A stretch of 64,000 bases of DNA from Halictus rubicundus (GCF_050948215.1 NC_135156.1:15809257-15873256), one strand, 5' to 3'; numbered from the stretch's first letter, positions 1 to 12,939 are shown. Numbers and translations: made by a program. Notes: generated by a model from the sequence alone, not told the origin.

Positions 1-195
1 AGTATTTTACATTACTTTGTAAAAATAAGAGGAATGTGTCTATCCAAGTTTTCAGCTATTTTTTAAATAATATATACCTAAGGAAATAAGTTTGTTGAGG
101 TAATTCCACGCAGATTGATCTTCACAATCTCAGTAATCGTAAATTAAAAATATTAGAACCCGTCATTTTGACGGGTCCCGTAAACCTAGTGTTAA
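1..195 (-). repeat. End of a TTAA-type element (family also at 63285)
   Basis: Read on the minus strand, this starts at TTAA (195-192) with CACTAGGTTTACGG, then a short palindrome (CCCGTCAAAATGACGGG), then TTCTAATATTTTTAATTTACG. The same order of motifs occurs on the plus strand at 63285-63355. Copies therefore lie at both ends of the window in opposite orientation. The other end is not visible here. Confidence 0.55.
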
Positions 196-777
196 CCAAC
201 ATTTCAAGAGTGTACTAAAATTTGTTTACCTAACAATAATAATTTTCTTCGAAGTTACCGGAACTATTGTAACGATATTTGAGGCAAAACGTTTATTGCT
301 GACGCGCACAATGTTAGTCATATTCTATGTAAATATGGGTAATTTGTGAACTGGATTCATTCTGTGAACTAGATATTCATTCGGTATCGTGGAATGTTTA
401 CTGGACGGATTTGTCAAGTCTCAGGTAATACAATTGTTAAATTAAAATGAAAAAGAGCAAGATAGAATAATGAATTGTAAGTTATAATATAATTTATTTC
501 TGCTGTGGCATCTTTAATTTTAGTTCCGTTGTTTTGGCGTACCCTGTACAAACAGAGATAATCTTCTATTCTGTTCTCGAGACTGAAAGTTTCTTCTTCC
601 GCTGACGTCACTCGCCCCCAAGATGCCCCCGGGGGCAATTACGACAGCTCCCGGGGCAAACGGCGCCTATTGTCCATGCCTGCTCGAAATTAACTCCAGA
701 AAACTTACTCAGGACATTCTCCAATGTTAATTTAGTGTTTCTTTGCGAGTAGGAACGTTTATTTTCGCGCGGTTTAC
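196..777. other. Spacer or last intron of ACSS3
   Basis: Downstream of the last recognised ACSS3 exon. No exon coding the expected C-terminal residues could be placed in the required phase. A GC-rich patch at 600-670 holds a short palindrome of C and G runs (GCCCCCGGGGGC). Nothing else is supported. Confidence 0.4.
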
Positions 778-3700
778 CTTGACGAGCTTGGATCGGGCCA
801 ACATGGCGATAGATTTGCGGATTGTCTTCCCCGAACGTGTTTTGGGCAGAGCTCGAACAGGTGCTGCGGTCCTAAACGATGCTATGGGCCCTATAGACCT
901 CCTCACTGCAGCCACCAACTCCTCGTTAATTTGTTCTTCGTTTTTCGTCGAATCTGTTTAATAAAACAAACTCATCGGTCGTCAATTTCTGTAACACTCT
1001 TGAATTACTGGAGCTTCAAGCTCATTTGAGTATTTATAGGACAGTTAAAGGTGAAGCCTCGTATAACACGCTGGCATTCAACTGATTGTTTGGAAATCTC
1101 TTCTGGGAAATTTGTCGGATCGATTCGCAATTAAAGTATCGGGTTATCCTACAAGCAATATAGATCTTGTTTCGTGTTTCCTGCGAAATACAAGAATATG
1201 ATCATAACCATTAGTATTTTATACATTTTCCAGAACTAATCATTGTGATTATGCTATTTCGTCTTCCAAAAGTACGAAAGGAAATCTGCACTAGTTACAA
1301 GATGACCGAATAATTTAATTAAACACAACTCTAATCAAAGTCTAACTCAAAGTTCCAAGCGGATCTATTCACAACTTTGTTTATATTCTATTATCTTTGT
1401 TATATTTGCAAACTTTTAAACAAAGTTTTCGAAGGAAACAGTTGAAGAATTACTTCACCCACGGCATTCTTGCCAAATCGTTTTATCCCCAGACTGTCCT
1501 CGTGGTACCATTAAAACGACACTGTCAAAGAAATGGTAACGAGGGCCAACGAAAGCGTAAATTCTCACCTGGTCTCATTATGTAAAGACACAAAGGAACC
1601 TCCCCCTTGGTCGGATCGGGAACACCGACGACAGCGGCCTCGGTGACCTCAGGATGTGCCATAATCACATCCTCCAGTGCCGCCGTAGACAATCTATGAC
1701 CCGCGACGTTGATGACGTCGTCGTCGCGCGCCATAACGTAAACGAATCCGCACTCGTCTTTGTACCCGACGTCCATCGTGTCGTAGTAACCCTAAGACGT
1801 GTGTCACCAAAATTATCCGTTAGACAACGTTGCCATTTACCGTTTCGCACGTCGGACTTACCGGATGTCTAGAAAAATAGATCTCCTTGAAACGATCGGC
1901 TGCCTCGTATAGCGTCGAGATGCATCCTGGAGGCAGTGGCAGCTTTATGGCTATCCTGCCCATCTCGTGAGCTTCGGCCATACTGCCATCGTCCCTCAGA
2001 ATGTCAACTAAAAATTAGGTAGGTTCGATCGCAATCAATTCTTATCATTTAGTTTTAATTCGCCGTCAGCTTCGCGCAGCAGAAATTTCGCAGAATCTTT
2101 ATACGTGGACGCCTGTTTATTTTCTTAATGATTTTGTTGTGTCGGAAAATGTATCAACGTCTTAAAATTCTTTAAATGTCATTAACCCCAATTTCCAAGA
2201 TATTAGGAATTTCGGACGAGAAAGGTTTTTCTTTTATAGCTGCCTTGAGCTGGTTTCTCGATTAAAGATTTTCGGGGTACGTACTGCGATAGCCAGGGAT
2301 GGGAAGACCAGTGCTGTTCTTCGGCATTCTAGGACAGTGGCCGTACCCTAAACACAGAGCTGTGATGGGGTGTCCAGTTTCCGATTGCCACCAATTGTTT
2401 ACAATCGGTACGTTGAACGCCATCTCCGCCCAGATTTTCGTTTCGTAGTCGCAGAACTCGCCGGCCACGAATATGGTCTTCAACCTGGAACCGTACGTGA
2501 CCCGAACATGTTTTTCATTCTAATTTTTGCAGAAAATCCTGAGAGCGTCGTTATGCTATTCTTCAATTCATTGAAATTCTTAAGAGAAGGTGTAAACACA
2601 GAATCTTGCGACACGATTCAAAGAAACGGAAGAGTTGGCGCCGAAGACTCGAAGTTTAATTGCAGCATAGACTGCGGATCATTATGCAAAATAAACGCTT
2701 TCTGCATCAATTCCGAGGAACAGGGGCCAGATAAAAAGTTCGTTCATTCTTTAAGCATTTTAATAATTTGAAAATATTATAGTTGATCGACACTTCGAAA
2801 TTCTCATGTTTGAATGCATAAAATCCGCAATCTAATACACGCTGAGAGGAATATGTAGTAGGTTTGTTTAAGGATGAAAGACTCACGACTTCGTCGAGTA
2901 CTTCCGGCTCAGTTTTCGGTCCTCATCGTCGCGTCTTATCACTCGAAGCGCCGTCGGCACGCAGAACAACGCGTTCACGTTGTGCTGATCGATGACCCTG
3001 TGAAACGTGAGATTTTTATAAACAAAATCAGCATTTCAACAATCGTTTGCGAGTTTGCATGGAAATGGATCGACAATTATCGATATCATTGATCGTTGCT
3101 TCTTCAACTTGCAAAGAAGATTGTTGTAGTGAAACGGAAATGATTTACCAGTCAATCTCATAGCGAGTGTTTTTGCAGATTCGAACCTGAAGTATTGCGC
3201 AGCATCCGGCGTCCTATCAGGCTTGCCCTCGTACATTACGCTGGTGGCTCCATAGAGCAGGGGCCCATAGCAAATGTACGAAAGTCCGACTACCCATCCC
3301 AAGTCGGATGCCACCCACCAAACGGAGTCCTTGTCCACCCCATAAACCGTCTTCATGGTCCAACAAACGGACATGAGGTGTCCGCCGATCGTCCTCAGGA
3401 TCCCTTTCGGTTGACCTTCGATCGAAAAGCTGGTTTATTGATCGCGAACAAAATCCTCAACTTCCCCCACCCTCGCGATGCCATCTTTACGCAAACGATG
3501 ATGTATCAGTCGTAGAAAAATTTGAATTGATGACCTTGGCTTTTTGAAATTGACGCGAACAATTTTCATTTTGCATACAATTCCGCAATCGACTCACTAT
3601 ATTTCGGTAAAGTCATTCTTTTTGGGCACGCTATTCTATTAGGTCGAGTAGTTAAAAATAAAATCGCAACATTTACGTCAATTACCTGTTGTTCCGGAGG

Positions 3701-5667
3701 TGTACAAGATATACAAACTATCGTTGGCCTCGACAGGCTGGCACGAATGGGGTATCGACCGTGCCATCGCAGTGTCCCAATCGATTTGATCATTGCTGAG
3801 TGTGCTCTGCCATATGTTCCTTCTCTGGAACACTATGCATCGTGGTTTTTGCACGGTGATGATGCTCAACGCCTTGTTCAGCATGTCTGTGTACCTGTAC
3901 GCGAAATCATAGCGTGTAGATAAGCGTTGATCGTCGTTGAATTAACGAGGAATGCGAATTTTTACGCAACAGACAGATCGTACGTACTGAATCACTTTGG
4001 TCGGCTCTAGACCGCAGCTGGCTGCGATTATGACTTTGGGTTTTGCGTGATTTATCCTGGTGGCCAGTTCATTTGCAGCGAATCCTGCAAAAATGATCCT
4101 TAACTTCCGCGTGTTGTTTAATCGTTTTACAACTTTTATCTCTCAAGATCTGTAATTCCGGTCAAATGACCGGGACTCGGTTTTTTATTTTCAAATTGTC
4201 GAAATTATGGAGGCTCATTTCATGGGAAATGGTTGAATGAATTTCTTAATGCGAGCATGTATTATAATTGTCATTCTTATAAAGCAATGCATGCATTTTA
4301 TAGAAATGTTTAGTTCACTGGATCCGCAGTTAAACCATTAAAGAGGAAGAAATACCTGGATTGGTCTCCACGGTAAAATTGAGTTGCGATAATTACACTT
4401 ACCACCGAATACTACCGAATGGACAGCACCGAGCCGCGCGGTCGCCAAAATGGCGATTATGGTTTCCGGAATCAACGGCATGTATATAATCACGACGTCC
4501 CCTTTGCCTACACCCATCTCTGCCAGACATCCAGCTAATTTTGACGTTTTCTCAAACATCTCGTTGTAAGTCACTTTTCGGATCGTCGATATCAACGGAC
4601 TGTCATGAATTAAGGCCACCTTGTTACCGTTCCCAGCCAGAACATGGCGATCGACCGCGTTGTAGCAGGCATTCAATTCTCCGTTGACGAACCTTTTCAA
4701 ATGCATCTTTAATTTTATACATCTGCATTCCCTGAAGTTCATTTAAGATCTAAGCTGCACAGGATTATTGTTAGTTACATTTATTTGATATCTTCACCCT
4801 CGAGGAACCGAGGACTCGGTCAACACCTTGACCTTTTCGTTCCTCCATTATCTTAGCCTTCATTCGTTCTTCCATTACCTCATTCAACCCCCTCTCCTTT
4901 TTCCACCCACATTTTTTCTCGCTCCATATTTTACTTGTTTATCGTAGTTAAGTAGTCAGCCTCCTCTTTCTTAACGAACTCCTAACATTATTAGAAAATC
5001 TTTACCTTGTTTTGTACTATTCATTTCTTAGGTCCCACCTGTTCAACTCTTTCACTAAAATTCTATGTAGACCACGGATTTCACGCATTTATGGCAAAAA
5101 TGTAAAATAAATAATTCTGGTATTATTGTTGACTTGTTAAGACCATTTTTATTTTGCATAACAATCCGTAGTCTAATTTTGTAAATAATCTACTAGTAGC
5201 GTCGCTTCTTTGGCAATTTTATTATCCTTTGCAGAATTTTATTAACATTGCAGAAATGCATCGAAACGACGCCATCGCTTCAGGTTTAAATAAAGTCGGC
5301 GACGAACGAGGCGAAGATATCGGACGCAGGATAATTGTCTCGCAGTAAACATTTTTATAGGATAATTGGCAACATTCTGTTTCGCGGGAACGATGTTCCA
5401 GCGACGCCGAGCGTCTGCGGGATGATGGCTCATGAAAGATTAACGAGGTACAGAATCGATGGCGTCCCGACGACGTATATAAATTATAAATGAACACCTA
5501 CCATTTCGTGAATGGCGGGTTGGAATTGTCCAGGACCTTCGTCCACGGTTTGCTCCAGTCGATGCATTCTGACACCTCGCCCCAGAACTTCTCTGGCTCC
5601 TCCAGCGACCTCCGGTACGCCTCGTGGTACGTGGGACAATGGGAATAATGAGGGCTGACGATGTAAT
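778..5667 (-). CDS. ACSS3: Acyl-CoA synthetase short-chain family member 3, mitochondrial (10 exons, both ends incomplete)
   Basis: ACSS3 enzymes activate propionate (and acetate) to the acyl-CoA through an acyl-AMP intermediate in the mitochondrial matrix. On the minus strand ten exons join with consistent GT-AG sites and phase: 5667-5502, 4692-4403, 4084-3988, 3894-3686, 3415-3187, 2997-2887, 2484-2285, 2007-1862, 1791-1569, 953-778 (1847 nt, about 615 codons). The translation follows the family in order: FWGEVSECIDWSKPWTKVL near the start, CYNAVDRHV, the phosphate-binding loop YILYTSGTTGQPKG (split over two exons), WWVASDLGWVVG, NNWWQSETGHPI, GYYDTMDVGYKDECGFVYV, DDVINVAGHRLS, and the C-terminal catalytic-lysine motif LPKTRSGKTIRK. 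Vertebrate ACSS3 is about 680 residues, so roughly the leader and the last ~25-30 residues are missing. Exon 953-778 ends AAG/GTAAAC in phase 0, so one more exon must follow; I could not find it between 1 and 777. I am sure of the family. Propionate preference is inferred from the ACSS3-type sequence. Confidence 0.93.
2668..2834. mobile_element. TA-flanked MITE, intron of ACSS3
   Basis: Starts TAGACTGCGGATCATTATGC and ends AAATCCGCAATCTA, an imperfect inverted terminal repeat bounded by TA. It contains the family core ACAGGGGCCAGATA. Length is 167 bases. The TA boundaries suggest Tc1/mariner-type mobilisation. Confidence 0.75.
4743..5501 (-). other. ACSS3 intron
   Basis: Most of the 809-base intron 4693-5501. 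Apart from the MITE at 5068 it is AT-rich with C/T-rich runs (4870-4930). The open frames overlapping it are on the coding strand but in phases that do not fit the gene. Confidence 0.6.
5068..5175. mobile_element. Short TA-flanked MITE, ACSS3 intron
   Basis: Begins TAGACCACGGATTTCACGC and ends TTGCATAACAATCCGTAGTCTA, the two ends of the family seen at 2668 and 53355, in a 108-base copy lacking the ACAGGAGCC core. It lies between the ACSS3 exons 4692-4403 and 5667-5502. Confidence 0.65.
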
Positions 5668-5999
5668 CTGGAGAACATAATGTTTCGCTTGCGATTTAGT
5701 CTCCTTCGACCTCGAAACCGGGCGAATGGATTCGTGTCGCGAGAGCTTCTCGATCTTTCATTCATTCTTCCATGTAATTGTCGCATCAGTTTCTATTTTA
5801 CTAATTTCTAAAACAACTTTTCCAACCAATTTTGAACAATTTGTTCTCTCTCTTCCCCATATTTTTTCCACCGTTTTCTGGCGATTTTAATGGCGTCCGT
5901 CACCTATTCGCGCGGCGACCCTTGTGCTACTCCAACGCTGAAGGTACAGGTTGCGATAACGTTGCAAATAAAAATCGTACAACAAGTTTTCTGGTCTCG

Positions 6000-6110
6000 T
6001 TGCAGAGGTCAGACATCAATCTTCAAGTTCGGGGTGGTCCGAGTCGCCGAAAAAATTTTGGAACTTCGCAGACACGTCTGAATCGATGTTCCGCTAAATT
6101 ATTTCGACAA
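6000..6110. repeat. Dispersed repeat, copy 1
   Basis: Shares CTTCAAGTTCGGGGTGGTCC and then GAGTCGC, AAAATTTT and GGAACTTC with 8036-8115. A diverged relative at 11389-11530 has the same order of motifs (GCAGGAAAAATTCGTACC, GAGTCGCGG). No terminal repeats were found, so the class is unknown. Confidence 0.6.
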
Positions 6111-7967
6111 AAATGCTGGCGATGCTGACGGAACTGCAAATTTGCATTAAATCGTCAGGGAAAAATCAAACGGCACTCTTTAAGGTCCCGTTATGTTCGT
6201 ATGACTTCAGTCTTCAAATGCATGGTAGCCCCAGTCGCGAGAAAAATTGATATAATCGAGGAAAAATTTACATCGACGACCGGTGATAATTTTAATGGCG
6301 ACTGGAATTGTACGCAAGACGACAACGACAAGCGCCCCGGCAGTTTCCAAGCTATCGCGAAAGTGAAAGTGCAGAGAACGCTGTCGTAAAATTAACTATG
6401 GCAAATTGGCGACGCCAGGAAGCGTTGTTGCTTCGCCGTCGAATAACAATGATCGTAATAAGAGCCATTCGTTGAACCAGAGACATCGATGAGTCTCGTA
6501 ATACACCATTATCACGGCGTCGTAAAAGAACGGACAGAAATAGTAATCCGTTATATACATATAATGAATTAAAGGCGACTGACAATGTCAGGAAGTGGCA
6601 TTAACTTAACGGGGAATAACAGTGGCAGCTAATGTCGGCTTAACGTATAGCTGTCGGACAAAACACAGTCGCAAAAAAAGAAATACTAATTGCATCCCTC
6701 CTAAAAACTGGCGTCTTTGCGTCAAAACCGTTCCGGCGTTTTCGATGTTAATTTTATGGGGAGTAACAATCAATAAACATCTCTGCCAGTGAACAGAAAC
6801 ACTTTAAAGGGAAGAGGAGAATTTCTCTCGGAAGGAGCAACAGTATCGATTACCGCGCGATCGACACCTGTTGCACAAAATGGAACACGCGGGTTATTTC
6901 GCGATTGATTACTATAGATCACTGTTCAAGACTTTCATTTTTATAATAATATTTTAATTTTCAACATCAACATTCCGGCTCCCCCCCCCCGTCCCCCGAG
7001 ATGGAACAGGATTGGGGTGATTATGAACGATATCGATGTCTTTGAAAATTCATGATCTCCAAACCTTGGCCACAATGAATAACATTAATGACATTAAAAG
7101 TTATGGAAATGTATGCGCCTCGGCGCTATCAGATAATGAACCGTTCCAAACCGGCCCGAGTAAATAACCCGTCTAAATATTATAAAATTTCTAGGACAAT
7201 GTCAGGGGCCGTTTATGCCTGCGGAGATTGTTTTCTTCATTGTCCCCCGCAGAGACCGCCAATTAATGCGTCCGGCGTTTCGCTGCAACGCGAAATCAAA
7301 TTACCGGGAACTGTTTAATTACTTGCTCGGGCCGTACAGTGGGCCAGAATGGTAAAAAGCTCGACAAAATTCATGCCTCTGTTGATTATAAATTATTAAT
7401 TACAGACAGAACGATTTTAGGGATTTTTGAAACCGTCGAGTCTGATTCTAGAATCACTTATTTGCTAGAATGGGAAACTGTTTTTATAACCTTCTTAACC
7501 TTCTTCTTCTTCGTTTTTATATACCTTCTACGGGGTGTTTCAATCAAAGAGCTTTGAAATTGCTATGAAATTATTATTAGTTGTAATTCTCTTTCACTCA
7601 TTACGAAATTACTTGCTTAAACAAATTTTTTCTAATTAATTCCGCCTATTTTATAGAATCGGCCCACTGTAGGGCTGGTGAACTTCGAGATCGAACGTTG
7701 TCGAATCTATGAATATTTTATGCTATTCTTTCCTCGCCGGGAAATCGTTCCGACGCGTTTTCGTTTCGAGCTGGTTGGACTCGTGCGAGCCACCACATGC
7801 ATACGATAATCATCCTAACGAAACTGTTCGGTGGCGAAAGGTCGGGGAACCTTGAACTTGCCTGATTCGACAAGTATAACAAGTATGTCACTTTTCCTTC
7901 GGCTTCTGTCGCGACCAAAAACATCAATTTTCTATTACACCTTCTAAATCGCAATTTACCTTGCAAA

Positions 7968-8120
7968 TTGCAGTGGAACGACAGGAAAAACTCGTACATC
8001 GAATTTCGAAGGTTCGTTGTAAAGGGGAGTCTTCGATCTTCAAGTTCGGGGTGGTCCGAGTCGCGAACAAAATTTTTGGAACTTCCTGGACGCGTCTGCA
8101 TCGATCCCTGTTCTGCTTAA
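7968..8120. repeat. Dispersed repeat, copy 2
   Basis: Matches 6000-6110 over its right part and 11389-11530 over its whole length (GACAGGAAAAACTCGTAC, then AAGGTTCGTTG, then the GTGGTCCGAGTCGCG block). Orientation is the same in all three. Confidence 0.6.
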
Positions 8121-8345
8121 TTGTTTCGTATCATTCGTAAAATCGTACGTCGAAGGGTTAAAACATAAGGATTCTAGAACATTTCAATTTCTGAAGATCC
8201 ATATCAATTTGGACTAAATTTTGGGAAGGGAGAAGGTATTTGATTTCCCTAGGGTCGCGGAGCGACGTCAAGTACCTGCTTGAGAAGGTATATAATACCA
8301 TTAATACTGTCGTATATTTAGGGTATTCCTCGAATCAGTGACGCC

Positions 8346-8437
8346 TGCCAGAAAAAAAGGGGCCGGATAAAGAGAGTCATATTGGATTTCAACCCCGGAT
8401 TTCCGGTTGATGGGCCGCAAATCCACCGACCACTCCT
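8346..8437 (-). repeat. tRNA-derived SINE-like unit
   Basis: On the minus strand, GGAGTGGTCGGTGGATTTGC resembles a Pol III A box. About 30 bases on, GGGGTTGAAATCC resembles a B box, and a T7 run (CCCCTTTTTTTCT) follows as a likely Pol III stop. The cloverleaf is not intact, so it is not called as a tRNA gene. Confidence 0.45.
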
Positions 8438-11388
8438 TATTTAACCTAACGCTGGGTTTTGGCTTGTATTCTGGCTATGGAATGTTCATATCGTGTATAC
8501 TGAATTAATTTAAAGAGACAGATGGTCGACAAAACACTGTATTTAAGGTTCGGTTGTTCTTGTTGTAATGGTGTACAGAACCATTTTGAAGCGAATCTTA
8601 ATTGGGCTCACACGACGTATGAAAAAAAAAAGTGTTTGCCCTTAATTTCTTTTCCAGAGACATCAGGGTCACCTTAATTTTTCAAAGAAGACTATTGTAG
8701 ACTACAATTATAAAATTCGACTATTGTACGATACTTTTTCACAAAGTTATAGTAGGTTAAAGTTGTGGAAAGATTTGTGTACGGCGAAGTGATTCTTCAA
8801 TTTCGTAGAATTTTCATTCATTCCTGCACGAAGCACGACTTAAACCGTTCAAGCAGTTTTTGCTGACTATCGTGAAGGAACGGCGAACAATAGTTCATGA
8901 AGTACTATCTGCTTAAGTGGCGCGTGACATTATTGAACAGGCATTCAATTCACACGGGTCAACGTTGCTCGAAAATGACTCAAAGTATTGCGTAGTTCAC
9001 AGCCACGGAATTATTCTTGTAGACATTGCTCCATAAAAACGTCGCCAATGGTTAATTATTAATTATAGCTAACTATTACACTATTAATACTATTGCACTA
9101 TTAATGATAGCTAATTATGATCGTACACATGTGATCGTGGAATCGCTTGCAAGGTACAAGAGTAACGACAATGGTAACAGGAGAGTATCTAGTCGCGTTA
9201 ATAGAGAAATAATTTATCGTGTTACCGCGATCGTTGTTCAACTCAATTTTCATCTGACTCGTGTGACCGCGTCTGATGAATATTTATACTACCACGACGG
9301 TAGCATTGTCTTACCGATATATTTTTTTGCCTTCGACGATGAATTATTCATCGGTAGACGTCGGCACCGAGTCCATAGTGATTTCCTATGCTGCACGTGT
9401 AACTTTAAACTGTCGCTCGCGTTTCCGGGTATCGTGTGAAATTGCCTTAACACGGTCTCGCCGGCGCTCAATCGTAGTTTTACTTTCGTACGAATCGTTT
9501 AGCGACGACCTTGTACCACGACGACCATACTGATCGACGATCTAACCCATGGATCATGGCAATCATGTCGTCGTTCGCCGCTGCGTTACGAAAACTGACG
9601 CAGATATCATTAAATTAAATTAGCTGCTAGAAGATCGTGTATTTGATGAAATGATTTGTCTGACTCTTCGAAAAACTTCGACTCTCAAATGGTAAGCCGG
9701 CTTTCGCATTCAAGAGCTAACAGCTGTTAACAATTTAAGGAGAAAATCCTCGGGCCACCTGCAGTCTTTGAAAGGTTAACAATGTTGTTTAGAGTCTGCA
9801 AGAGATCGATAAAGTCAAACTCCCCCGCAGTAGAATCGCAAATACTCTGGCAGCTCCAGTAGTAAACACCGGATTAGGCCAGACAGTGGTACAGCGTGCG
9901 CTGCGCGGGTTCTCTTTTTGCTCATGCCAGCTAGGAGCTTGTCCCATAGTTACTAGGTATACAAACGAATCATTCGAAGCCTTTAAAAGATTAATCGTTC
10001 TCGCGATGAATAATTAATCTTGACTACTTAAAACAAACGGAAGCCGTCTCCTGCAAAATGGTTTAAAGTTTCGGAGTACACTGGCTGAACGCTTCGTTAA
10101 GAGCTTGATTTTCTTTTTGCGATTGGTGGCTGGAAGAATCGAATTGTTGTTCATTTGTATATCTAATATCTATTAATATTTGAAGGTGCAGTAGTCCAAT
10201 AAATCGATCGAATGTTACAATTGTAAAATGACGAGGGATTATATTTATACAATTGAATCAACGTCGAGTTATTATTGTACGAGAGTTATTGTTCCCATAA
10301 GTAATTTTAGAGAACGTATAATAGGATGAGACAGAAAAAGTATATTTCACTGCCTAGAAAATGTGCGGACGGAAATAAGATTCCTTACATTTTCGAAATT
10401 TGCAGATGCCATAAATTGACGAAGACTTGCATAGTAAAGTGTACAGGGTGTCCCAAAAATTTTGTGTTTCCTTGAAAGGAATAATTCTTAAGGGCATTTG
10501 AGATAGCTTTTTCCTTCACGAAAATGTTCTCCGCGGCTTGTTTAGGGAGTTGTTAACGAAAAACACGGACCAATCAGGTATAAAAGACCTGGAAACAAAT
10601 TGGAAAATAAAAAGTGCCACGGAAGACGCATTTAAACGAAATGGAAATAATGTAATGATAATTCTCTAGACGAGAAATTCTATTCTAATGCTTCCCATCA
10701 TTAGATATTTTATCGCTGCCCTTTGGACATGGCACTCTCGTCTTTTTCCGGTTGCCATAATCGCAACACTGGTAGCTAATGCTGATATGTGATTCGGTTA
10801 CGTGTGAAACATTTGCATTTTTCTCACCGAAAGGAATTTTCGAGCTTGTAAGTAGGACTCAGAGGACATTTGTTATTCCGAGTTTGCATAATGCGCATCG
10901 TCAGCCTAGCCGGTCGATTGAACATATGTTAACGAGATCGTAACACGCGTTTGTTTCAGGCACTTAATTTGAGGAACTTAATACCGGTATAATGTGGATG
11001 TGAGTCCCGACACATCGTTCGACAACGATTGAGATTAGCTTTGACTATTATGCGGAAAAGTGTTGACGATCCGAGCTGCTCAATTAGACGTGAACGTTTA
11101 TCGCGCAGATAGCAGCTGCGGACGAACAATCTAATTCTGTTAATGGGCATTATGCGTGTTTCTTGACAATGAGATTTCGACGAGGACCGTTCTGCGCAGC
11201 TGCGGTGCTCAAGGGAATCGTGTTACCGGCAAAATGCGTCGCAAATGCGTCCTTATCCGATTAAAAAATGAAAACTTGTTACCTATATTTGCATAAATAT
11301 ATATGATCGTAAGAAGATTAAGAGTAAATTTCAATTTCGATCACTGTTCTTGTTAACTAATTCGGAAAATAGCGACCAGTGTACCTTC

Positions 11389-11530
11389 GAATTGCAATAA
11401 AACGGCAGGAAAAATTCGTACCTCAAGTTTTAAGGGTTCGTTGGGAAGGGGAAACTTCAATCTTTAAATCCATGGTAGTCTGAGTCGCGGGAAAAATTGT
11501 TCAAACTCCATAGACACATTTGAATTTGCA
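11389..11530. repeat. Dispersed repeat, copy 3
   Basis: Diverged copy of the repeat at 7968-8120, with matching block order and spacing. Confidence 0.5.
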
Positions 11531-12313
11531 AAATTGTTTTTCCTTTAGAAGAAGGACTATCCTCGCTCTCTCACCTGCTGCTAAGCGCAAAAGTATTGTA
11601 GGAAAAAAATATTTTATGGGAATGAAAATAGAGACTCCGCCCTTCCGAATGAGCGAAGGTACACCCCTGTACGATTTTTTTCAACGAAGTTACACCATCT
11701 CAAACATCGACGCTGTCCACCCGCGATTGACCGTGCTTCTCCTTTAATTTCGATCGTCGGTGTGCTCACATTATTCCACGAAAATGCTAAACAAAAGCAA
11801 CTCCTTCACGCCGGGCTCAGAAACTGTGAAACGAGACGGGAAGTTTTTTAATTTTAGCGTGAACTCTAGTTCGATTGATCTTCGCACCTTCTCACGATGC
11901 AAGATAAAGAACGACGCCATTTTGGTTTTTATCTCGGGGAAAAGAAGCCATTTCTGGGTCCGAGAGAGTCGAACAATACACATAACTCAAAAGTATTACA
12001 AGGTTGATTTCAATTTTTCAGATGCCATCGCGCAAACCACTATGGAGCATATTGCGATAGTGTCGGTTATCGCCGATGGTCACTTACCATTTTTACTTTT
12101 ATCTACAACACTAAACGTACTGTATGTTGGAATTGGAAATTCGTTAACTCTAGATAACTGAACTTCATGCACGAAAACGACAACGTCAATTGGAGACACG
12201 AATATGGTTGAATGCCTTTTATTTATTGTATTGAATTTAGTAATTGAAGCATTCGATCAAACTTTCTGATCGTCATTGTCACGAACGCTTAGTTGTCTAG
12301 GATTAAAACGAAG

Positions 12314-12475
12314 TACAGTGAATTCTCGATATAAGTCCACACTACCGCGGGGCATACCGCTTGATCTAAGCCGGATCCTCGGGTCGGTGCACCGACATAG
12401 ATCGGCGACCGAGGGGCTAGGCAAACTGACTAAGATCGTACAGCTCCGTGCGGCTTAGATCAAGACCTTACTGTA
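12314..12475. mobile_element. pogo/Tigger-like MITE
   Basis: Bounded by TA. The left end CAGTGAATTCTCGATATAAG and the inverted right end CAGTAAGGTCTTGATCTAAG share the CAGT start and TAAG. An internal CTTGATCTAAGCCGG echoes the right end. The ends recall pogo/Tigger termini (CAGT...CTCGAT). Length is 162 bases, with no coding capacity. Confidence 0.6.
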
Positions 12476-12827
12476 CATTGAAAAGGAATTTGAACAAGGC
12501 GCATTCATTGGAAAGCGATTTGAGCCTAGTGTTGGGAAGACTGTTTGAAAACAAAACTGTTTAAACAGACTGTCGACTTACCGTAGAAGCGACAAAAATA
12601 CGCACAGTCTCTTTTAAACAATTCTTTGATGCTGTCGTACGAGAGTCTGTACTTTCAATAATTATAAAATGTAATGTTAAAATGTTTACTTAAAGACGGC
12701 GCGGAAGAAACTGACGGGCCCGAAACCGATAATTTAAACATCGCCGGAGGAAGAAGAGTTCTCCGCGTATTTTTCCCGCGGAAAATTCTCATGGTTGTTT
12801 TGCTTGCGAACGTGGAAAAATACTCAC

Positions 12828-12939
12828 CGTCGTTGTTTCTCTTCAGCGTCCTCTCGCTCGCGATGGACGATTGGAAATTCGTCTTCTGCGAGTCGGGGGA
12901 CTGCTGGGCGAACAGGTCGGCGCCCACCTGTCGCAGCAT
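12828..12939 (-). CDS. ACSS3: Candidate first coding exon of ACSS3 (N-terminal leader)
   Basis: A minus-strand open segment starts at an ATG (12939-12937) and ends at a strong donor, GAC G/GTGAGT, after 37 codons plus one base. Its leftover G completes the split codon at the start of the ACSS3 exon 5667-5502 (G + AT = Asp), so the phase fits. The peptide begins MLRQVGADLFAQQ and ends SERTLKRNND. It is basic towards its end, compatible with but not typical of a mitochondrial leader. Third codon positions in this frame are almost all G or C, unlike the other open frames across the same bases. A pyrimidine-rich stretch with three repeated CCAG acceptors lies just before the ATG, so a non-coding exon could be spliced on upstream. 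No other gene was seen on this strand between 5.7 and 12.8 kb. It could instead belong to an unrecognised gene. Confidence 0.38.

Larger units (their letters stand above)
5668..12827. other. Long spacer, intron 1 of ACSS3 if the leader exon is right
   Basis: No exon was recognised. It holds a low-copy dispersed repeat (about 6000-6110, 7968-8120, 11389-11530, weaker at 6195-6260), a SINE-like unit at 8346-8437, a pogo-like MITE at 12314-12475, and at 10441 the motif ACAGGGTGTCCCAAAA, often seen at insect transposon ends. Open frames here are short and mutually overlapping. Confidence 0.5.

Noticed and set aside
414..638. Candidate last exon of ACSS3 containing IEDYLCLYR
   Set aside because: Superficially like the TIEDPS end of the family, but no acceptor gives the required phase 0 and the following residues do not match.
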